Origin: DASXTS01 sp036505275
GTDB lineage: Bacteria; Actinomycetota; Actinomycetes; Mycobacteriales; Pseudonocardiaceae
Assembly: GCA_036505275.1 (NCBI GenBank)
Contig: DASXTS010000470.1
Span: 1 to 10,676 of the forward strand
DNA length: 10,676 nucleotides
Direction of reading: 5' to 3'
Position numbers and translations under genes: made by a program. Within the stretch, counting starts at the first letter, position 1, and every line of letters starts with the position of its first letter. Below, one piece after another: positions 6,233 to 10,676 of the stretch. A model generated the notes under the pieces. It made no database searches. It was not told the origin of the DNA and was given only the letters and a program-made list of their open reading frames with translations.

Positions 6233-6266
6233 CCGCCGGCCCGCGCGGCGGCGGGCGGGCCGGCGG
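6233..6266 (-). terminator. Strong GC stem-loop, likely terminator of the ABC exporter operon
   Basis: The arms CCGCCGGCCCGC (6233-6244) and GCGGGCCGGCGG (6255-6266) are perfectly complementary over 12 bp with a 10-nt loop. The stem begins 10 nt after the permease stop codon on the minus strand. The trailing minus-strand sequence is only modestly T-rich (TCTTGT), which is common for actinobacterial terminators. Confidence 0.65.
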
Positions 6267-6276
6267 CGAAGGACGC

Positions 6277-7101
6277 TCAGCCGGAGCGCTTGAGCTTGCC
6301 GTGGCGCTTGGCGTACCGCTCGCCCGCGGCGAACAGGGCGATTCCAATGGGCGCGCAGATGATGCCGATCAAGCCGAGGACGAGCAGTTCGGGCACCAGT
6401 GAGCCGACGCCGACGCCGTCGAGGATGGCGTCCCGAACGCCCGACAGCGCGTACGTCGCCGGGCTGGCCGCCGCGAGCCACTGCATCCAGGTTGGCAGCA
6501 CGTCGACCGGGTAGTACACGCCGGAGACGACGAGCAGCATCCCCTGGGCGACGAAGCCGAGCTGGGCGCCCTTCTCCGGGGAGATCAGCGGCAGCACGGC
6601 GGTCATCATGCCGATGCCGGCGAAGGACACGCTGGCGACGAGCAGCACCACGATGGCCGACATGTAGTCGGCTCGTGGCATCGACAGGTCGAAGAACAGC
6701 GCGACCACCGCGAACAGCAGCACGGCCCGGACCAGCCCGTAGATCACCGCCCAGGCCGCACTGCCGGCCAGGTGCGCGGAGCGGCGCAGGGGCGCCATGA
6801 ATGTGTACTCGATGGTGCCCTCCCACCGCTCCCAGGCCACGGTTTCGGTGAGGAACTCGAAGATGATCCCGAGGTATGCCCAGATCACGGCGCCGATCAG
6901 GAGTGAGCTGGTGACCCGGTTGACGTCGATCGAGCCGCCGGAGGCCTCGATGCCCTTGGCGATGAAGACGATCGTCAGGGTGTTCGCCACCGTCCAGACG
7001 AAGAACGCGACCTCCCACCAGATGTAGCGGCGGGTCAGGTAGAGGTTGCGCTCGACGACGCCGGCGACGCCGATCAGCTCGGCCCGCATCCCGGTCATCA
7101 T
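6277..7101 (-). CDS. ABC-2 type transporter permease (DrrB-like)
   Basis: This 274-residue membrane subunit partners the ATPase encoded immediately upstream. It has six hydrophobic segments, at about 31-50, 65-85, 112-137, 147-172, 184-197 and 234-259. The segment 'ERWEGTIEYTFMAPLRR' (91-107) is the typical cytoplasmic coupling region of ABC-2 permeases. 'SGVYYPVDVLPTWMQWLAAASPATYALSGVR' (193-223) is the ABC-2 signature before the last helix. The C-terminus is basic and cytoplasmic. The ATG at 7101 overlaps the ATPase stop as ATGA, indicating translational coupling. The family exports drugs, lipids or polysaccharides; the substrate here cannot be told from sequence. The frame is open upstream through the ATPase gene, but that part is a shadow. 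Confidence 0.92.
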   Translation of the reverse strand: MMTGMRAELIGVAGVVERNLYLTRRYIWWEVAFFVWTVANTLTIVFIAKGIEASGGSIDVNRVTSSLLIGAVIWAYLGIIFEFLTETVAWERWEGTIEYTFMAPLRRSAHLAGSAAWAVIYGLVRAVLLFAVVALFFDLSMPRADYMSAIVVLLVASVSFAGIGMMTAVLPLISPEKGAQLGFVAQGMLLVVSGVYYPVDVLPTWMQWLAAASPATYALSGVRDAILDGVGVGSLVPELLVLGLIGIICAPIGIALFAAGERYAKRHGKLKRSG

Positions 7102-8003
7102 GCGAACACCTCCCGTTCGTCGTCGTAGTCGTCGAGGTCGGCCAGGTCGCCGGCGCCGTCCTCCTCCTCGGTGTCGTCGGCCAAGGTCCGCCCGGTCGCC
7201 GCGAAGAACGCCTCTTCCAGCGTCCGCGCGCGGTAGTGGTCCCTGAGCGCGTCGGCCGGCTCCAGCCGCAGCAGCCGGCCGCGGTCGATGATCCCGACCC
7301 GGTCGGCCAGCGCTTCGGCCTCGGCGAGGTCGTGCGTGCAGAGCAGGATCGTGGCGTCGTGCTCGCGCCGGATTTCCTTGACGAACTCCTGCACTTCGAG
7401 CTTGGACCGCGGGTCGAGGCCGGTGGTCGGCTCGTCCAGCAGGAGCAGCACCGGCGCGGTGAGCAGGGCGCGGGCCAGCGCGACCTTCTGCTGCATGCCG
7501 CGGGACAGGTTCTCCATCGGCTCGCCGCGGCGGCCCTTGGGGAAGCTGACCCGGCCCAGGATGCGCGGGATCGCCTCGCGGGTGACCCGCGGCGGCATGC
7601 CGTAGAACCGCGCCGCGTAGCTGAGGTTCTCCACCGCCGACATCTTCTTGAAGAAGCTGGCCTCCACCGAAACCCGGTTGACCAGGCGGCGAACCGGGCG
7701 GGGCGAGCGGTGCACGTCGTGCCCGAACACCATGGCCCGGCCGCCGTCCGGCAGCAGCAGCGTGGACAGCACGCGGACCAGCGTCGACTTGCCCGAGCCG
7801 TTCTGGCCGAGGATCGCCACCGTCTCGCCGCGCGCCATGTCGAAGCTGATGCCGTCCAGCGCCGCCACCAGCCGGCGCCGCGGGCCGCGGGTGCCGCGCG
7901 GCGCCTTGCGGCGGAACTCCTTGCGCAGCCCGACGACGTCCACCGCGGGCACGGAATCGGGCCCGGTGATCGACTGATTGAGCAGGTGCAGGGACTCGGA
8001 CAT
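7098..8003 (-). CDS. ABC transporter ATP-binding protein (DrrA-like)
   Basis: This 301-residue nucleotide-binding subunit powers the exporter. It has Walker A 'GQNGSGKST' (66-74), signature 'LSRGMQQ' (166-172), Walker B 'LLLLDEP' (186-192) with the D-loop 'TTGLDPR', and the switch His in 'CTHDLAEAEALADRV' (H224). The usual Q-loop Gln position reads as Glu in 'VSVEASFF' (about residue 114), as in many ABC-2-associated ATPases. After about residue 262 ('LEEAFFAATGR') there is a strongly acidic tail (277-298, D/E-rich), unusual and of unknown use. The start ATG at 8003 has GGAG six bases upstream (8010-8013 on the minus strand). It overlaps the permease gene by four bases. The promoter is presumed in the 295-bp gap upstream, unless transcription continues from the debranching enzyme gene. 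Confidence 0.95.
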   Translation of the reverse strand: MSESLHLLNQSITGPDSVPAVDVVGLRKEFRRKAPRGTRGPRRRLVAALDGISFDMARGETVAILGQNGSGKSTLVRVLSTLLLPDGGRAMVFGHDVHRSPRPVRRLVNRVSVEASFFKKMSAVENLSYAARFYGMPPRVTREAIPRILGRVSFPKGRRGEPMENLSRGMQQKVALARALLTAPVLLLLDEPTTGLDPRSKLEVQEFVKEIRREHDATILLCTHDLAEAEALADRVGIIDRGRLLRLEPADALRDHYRARTLEEAFFAATGRTLADDTEEEDGAGDLADLDDYDDEREVFA

Positions 8004-8298
8004 GGCGAACTCCAGGTGAGCTGGTCGACGGTGGATGCGGTGCGCGGAGCGATTGCGGTCGGCCCGGAAGTGGGTCCCGCCGCCGGGGGAGATCGCTCAA
8101 TCGGTCAGCCGCCGGCCATCACGGCATGGACGGTACGGGCGCGGCCACCCGGTCCGCCATCGGTTTTCGCCCTGGCGGTCCTCGACGCGCCCGGGCTGGC
8201 CGCCAGCGCGGCGTGTTGCGCCTCGGGCACCGGTTCACCGATGCGCTCGGTGGGCGCCTTCTCGAACGCGCAGCTATCGTTCCCGCCAATCCCGCAGG
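8004..8298. other. Gap between debranching enzyme gene and ABC exporter
   Basis: This 295-bp gap probably contains the ABC operon promoter, but no convincing -10/-35 pair stands out. A 65-codon minus-strand frame (8105-8302) occupies most of it and is listed separately with low confidence. Confidence 0.4.
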
Positions 8299-8302
8299 TC
8301 AC
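8105..8302 (-). CDS. Possible small hypothetical protein (65 aa), doubtful
   Basis: A GTG at 8302 overlaps the stop of the debranching enzyme gene as GTGA, the arrangement of coupled genes. The frame runs 65 codons with about 83% G or C at third positions by my count, in line with coding bias here. The product is rich in Ala, Gly and Arg, has two Cys near the start, and shows no recognisable domain, signal or membrane segment. In GC-rich DNA open frames of this length are common, so it may be noise. Confidence 0.25.
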   Translation of the reverse strand: MTCGIGGNDSCAFEKAPTERIGEPVPEAQHAALAASPGASRTARAKTDGGPGGRARTVHAVMAGG

Positions 8303-10533
8303 ACGCGGCGTTCGGGGGATCCTGCGCGGGAATGTGGTACGACCGGGCTGATCGGTGCTCGCGGCGCGCGGACCAGGTCGATCCCGGCCGGCAGCCCGTC
8401 GACGCGAACCTCCGAGCCGCCGTCAGCGTGCACGTCCACCCTGGCGTCGGCGAGCGGCATGCCGCGCAGCGAGAAGGCGGCGAAGCCGGGCGGAAGCGCT
8501 GGGGCGAGCAGCAGGCGGTCGTTCGGCAGTTCGGGATCCAGCCGCAGCAGCACCCGGAGCAGCTGCACCGGCGCCGCGGCGGCCCACGCCTGCGGCGAGC
8601 ACGACGTCGGGTATGGCACCGGCGCCGGGTACTCGGTGCGGTCGAAACCACAGAACAGCTCCGGCAGCCGGCCACCGAACGCCTCGGCGGCGTCCAGGAT
8701 GCCAAGCGTCACCCGCTGCGCGTGTTCGACGAAGCCGTAGCGCATCAGGCCGGCCGCGACCAGCGCGTTGTCGTGCGGCCACACCGAGCCGTTGTGGTAG
8801 CTCATCGGGTTGTAAGCGCCCATCGAGGTGGCCAGCGTGCGTACGCCCCAGCCGCTGAACATGCGCGGAGAGAGCAGGTGGTCGGCCACGTTGGCCGCCT
8901 TGTCCTCGTCGACGATGCCGGTCCAGAGGCAGTGCCCCATGTTGGACGCCAGCGAGTCCACCGGCCGCTTCTCGCGGTCAAGGGCCAGCGCGTACCACCC
9001 GCGGTCGGGCAGCCAGAACCGCTCGTTGAACGCATTACGCAGGTCAGCGGCGCGCTCGGTCAGCCGTCGCGCCGCCTCGGTGTCCCCGTCCTCCAGGGCG
9101 AGGTGCGCCCTGGCCACGTAGGCCGCATAGGCGTACCCCTGCACCTCGGCCAGGGCGATCGGCGGCTCGGCCACCCTGCCGTCCGCGAAGGTCACCCCGT
9201 CCCAGGAGTCCTTCCAGCCCTGGTTCAGCAGCCCGCGGTCGGTGGCCCGCTGGTACTCGACGAAGCAGTCGCCGTCGCGGTCGCCGTAGTTCTCGATCCA
9301 CTCGATGGCCCGGTCAGCGTTCGGCAGCAGCGCGGCCACCTCGGCCGGCGCCAGCCCCCACCGGCGCAGCTCGCCGAGCAGCATGACGAACAGCGGCGTC
9401 GCGTCCGCCGTGCCGTAGTAGATGTGCCCGCCACCGAGCGCCATCGAGGCGTCCACCCCGGAGCGGATCTCGTGCAGGATCCGGCCGGGCTCCTCCTCGC
9501 TGCGCGGGTCCACCCGCCTACCCTGCAGCGCGGCGAGGGTGTGCAGCGTGCCGAGCGCCAGCGACGGGTCCAGCGGCAGCGTCATGAACGAGGTGAGCAG
9601 CGAGTCGCGGCCGAACAGGGTCATGAACCACGGCGCGCCGGCCGCGATCGTGGTCCGCCGGTGTTCGGCGCCCGTGCCGCTGTCGACTGTGCCGTTGTTG
9701 ACTGTGCCGTTGTTGACGATGCGAAGCGACCCCAGGTCGGCGCGGCTGCGCTCGACGGTACGGGCCAGCGTCGGGTCCGCGGTGACGATCGCCGGTGAGC
9801 GTTGCTGCCACTCGGCCAGCCGCTCCGCCGGTGCGGAACGCTCGACGGGCACGTCCAACGGGAACTGCAGCGGCAGGTTCTTGCCGTCGACGCTCGCGGT
9901 GACCAGCACGGACGCCGACCAGGTGCTCCTCGCCGGCACCACAGCCCGGAACACCAGCAGGCCGGGCAGCATCTGCAGGCTGCCGTCGTCCCCGGAGCCG
10001 TCGGCGACCTCGGCCTGGATCCGGCAGCCGCGGGCCCGGTCGCGCCATCGGTAGGAGTATTCCAGCACGCCTGAGCCGCTGTGCTGATCGTGCTCGCCGC
10101 GGGAGCGGACCCGGCCCTCCTTCACCTCGAACAGGTCGGCGAAGTCGCAGTGCACCGTCAGGGTCAGCTCGCACTGCGTGGCCTCCGCGCTGAGGTTGAC
10201 CAGCGTGAGGTCCTCCCGCATGCCGGTGCCGACGAACCGGTCCCTGCGCAGCAGCATGGAGTGCGCCCCGGACCATCCTCGTGGCCGGCCGCGGCCGAGG
10301 AAGGTGGCCCGGTACGGCGCGGTGGCGAGCACGGTCAGCGGTTCCGCAGGCTCGTCGTCCAATCTCAGCTGCCAGCACGAGATCAGCCGGGTGTCGTGCA
10401 CGAACAACCCCTGCGGTGTGCCGGCCTCGATGTCCCCGCTCGCGCTCGTCAGGCAGAAGCTCGAGCCCTCGACCAGGGTAACCCGGCCGCTGCCGACGAC
10501 CGCCGCTTCGCCGGCGAAGGTCCAACCCGGCAT
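8299..10533 (-). CDS. Glycogen-debranching-type amylo-alpha-1,6-glucosidase
   Basis: This 744-residue protein has two parts. Residues about 17-215 match the bacterial debranching enzyme N-terminal domain (GDE_N_bis, PF14742 type), with 'FCLTSASGDIEAGTPQGLFVHDTRLIS'-like sequence at 26-52. Residues about 265-700 form a six-hairpin (alpha/alpha)6 glycosidase domain. Typical pieces are 'WFMTLFGRDS' (302-311, D310), 'QGWKDSWDG' (438-446), 'NPMSYHNGSVWPHDNA', and 'RLPELFCGFDR' (E625), followed by 'PYPTSCSPQAWAAAAP'. By family it hydrolyses alpha-1,6-linked glucose in glycogen or related glucans. Exact substrate is inferred, and which acids are catalytic is by analogy. It is cytoplasmic, with no signal peptide. 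The start ATG at 10533 is preceded by AGGAGG 11 nt upstream (10545-10550) and by a second purine run abutting the ATG. A 15-bp tandem repeat inserts an Asn/Gly/Thr loop between the domains. Confidence 0.93.
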   Translation of the reverse strand: MPGWTFAGEAAVVGSGRVTLVEGSSFCLTSASGDIEAGTPQGLFVHDTRLISCWQLRLDDEPAEPLTVLATAPYRATFLGRGRPRGWSGAHSMLLRRDRFVGTGMREDLTLVNLSAEATQCELTLTVHCDFADLFEVKEGRVRSRGEHDQHSGSGVLEYSYRWRDRARGCRIQAEVADGSGDDGSLQMLPGLLVFRAVVPARSTWSASVLVTASVDGKNLPLQFPLDVPVERSAPAERLAEWQQRSPAIVTADPTLARTVERSRADLGSLRIVNNGTVNNGTVDSGTGAEHRRTTIAAGAPWFMTLFGRDSLLTSFMTLPLDPSLALGTLHTLAALQGRRVDPRSEEEPGRILHEIRSGVDASMALGGGHIYYGTADATPLFVMLLGELRRWGLAPAEVAALLPNADRAIEWIENYGDRDGDCFVEYQRATDRGLLNQGWKDSWDGVTFADGRVAEPPIALAEVQGYAYAAYVARAHLALEDGDTEAARRLTERAADLRNAFNERFWLPDRGWYALALDREKRPVDSLASNMGHCLWTGIVDEDKAANVADHLLSPRMFSGWGVRTLATSMGAYNPMSYHNGSVWPHDNALVAAGLMRYGFVEHAQRVTLGILDAAEAFGGRLPELFCGFDRTEYPAPVPYPTSCSPQAWAAAAPVQLLRVLLRLDPELPNDRLLLAPALPPGFAAFSLRGMPLADARVDVHADGGSEVRVDGLPAGIDLVRAPRAPISPVVPHSRAGSPERRV
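9670..9714 (-). repeat. 15-bp tandem repeat in the debranching enzyme gene
   Basis: Two exact 15-bp units (9685-9699 and 9700-9714) and a third diverged unit (9670-9684) encode 'VNNGT', 'VNNGT' and 'VDSGT'. The units keep the reading frame and lie in the linker before the catalytic domain, where length changes would be tolerated. Confidence 0.85.
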
Positions 10534-10544
10534 CTCCTCTCACC

Positions 10545-10550
10545 CCTCCT
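10545..10550 (-). promoter_or_regulatory. Shine-Dalgarno of the debranching enzyme gene
   Basis: AGGAGG on the minus strand, 11 nt before the ATG at 10533. This is at the long end of useful spacing; an additional GAGAGGAG purine run directly abuts the ATG. Confidence 0.6.
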
Positions 10551-10576
10551 GTGAGTCGGCTGGGCGCACACACAAC

Positions 10577-10614
10577 GGTGCCCGATGTGCTCCCAGGGAG
10601 ACACATCGGGCACC
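10577..10614 (-). terminator. Perfect 13-bp hairpin between right-edge gene and debranching enzyme gene
   Basis: The arms GGTGCCCGATGTG (10577-10589) and CACATCGGGCACC (10602-10614) are exactly complementary. The 12-nt centre can pair further (TCCC with GGGA). It lies 26 nt after the stop of the right-edge gene, the usual terminator position. The minus-strand sequence after the stem is GTTGTGTGTG, a weak T-rich tail. Only 43 nt separate it from the debranching enzyme ATG. Confidence 0.65.
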
Positions 10615-10640
10615 CGATTGCCTAGGCGGTTGTGCTGAGA

Positions 10641-10676
10641 TCAGCCCGTGCGGTCGACCAGCCGGGCGAGCAGTCC
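10641..10676 (-). CDS. 3' end of an unidentified gene cut by the window edge
   Basis: On the minus strand the last 36 bases read 'GLLARLVDRTG' then TGA, with high G/C at third positions. A hairpin follows 26 nt after the stop. Eleven residues are too few to name a family. The position suggests it precedes the debranching enzyme gene in the same direction. Confidence 0.5.
   Translation of the reverse strand, partial: GLLARLVDRTG

Larger units (their letters stand above)
5939..6276. other. 338-bp intergenic region between Excalibur gene and ABC exporter
   Basis: The region holds no credible gene. From right to left it contains a strong GC stem (6233-6266), a 103-bp imperfect inverted repeat (6121-6223), a small GC dyad GGGGCG/CGCCCC at 6069-6085, and the leader of the Excalibur gene. 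The promoter of that gene must be here, but I cannot point to convincing -35 and -10 boxes. The stretch 5941-6060 is visibly less GC-rich than the genes around it. Confidence 0.6.

Noticed and set aside
6021..6347. Minus-strand 108-codon open frame between the permease and Excalibur genes
   Set aside because: It runs through the inverted-repeat element and terminator stem and overlaps the permease 3' end. Ser/Pro/Arg-rich with no motif.
8293..8302. GTGACCTGCG near the debranching gene stop resembling the 6121-6223 internal repeats
   Set aside because: Only about ten bases match, with no inverted arms around it, and it is partly fixed by codons. Chance is likely in GC-rich DNA.
8035..9798. 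587-codon plus-strand open frame opposite the debranching enzyme
   Set aside because: Antisense shadow made of Arg/Gly/Val/His repeats. The opposite strand has unmistakable glycosidase motifs.

Overview
The window is GC-rich (roughly 70% by eye) and carries gene families typical of high-GC Gram-positive Actinomycetes: a DUF222/HNH (13E12-type) endonuclease, a PrmC-related methyltransferase of the actinobacterial kind, an Excalibur-domain membrane protein and a DrrAB-like ABC exporter. I cannot place it to genus. No tRNA, rRNA, CRISPR array, phage module or intact insertion sequence is visible. Most of it is ordinary chromosomal content.

Layout from the left. The 3' part of a DUF222-HNH endonuclease gene (+) enters from the left edge. 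It converges on a minus-strand run read right to left: a CPA2-type cation:proton antiporter, an exonuclease III (xthA-like) 53 nt downstream, and a UPF0158-family protein with an extra C-terminal domain 19 nt further on. The spacing suggests one transcription unit. Divergent from the antiporter is a PrmC-related class I methyltransferase (+), and the two start regions touch. Downstream of the methyltransferase lies a decayed DUF899 gene (+), recognisable only by following several frameshifts. Next, on the minus strand, is a three-helix membrane protein with a Thr-rich linker and a C-terminal Excalibur motif.

The right half is all minus strand: a two-gene ABC exporter (ATPase and permease, overlapping by ATGA), a glycogen-debranching-type amylo-alpha-1,6-glucosidase, and the last 11 codons of a further gene at the right edge.

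The most curious non-coding signals are downstream of the ABC exporter. A perfect 12-bp GC stem (a likely terminator) is followed by a 103-bp imperfect inverted-repeat element with two internal GACCTGCG repeats, which looks like a MITE or other small mobile relic. A perfect 13-bp hairpin stands between the right-edge gene and the debranching enzyme gene. No clearly new multi-gene system is evident. The best leads are the inverted-repeat element, the UPF0158 fusion, the NAPY-motif methyltransferase with a possible ATT start, and the DUF899 relic.
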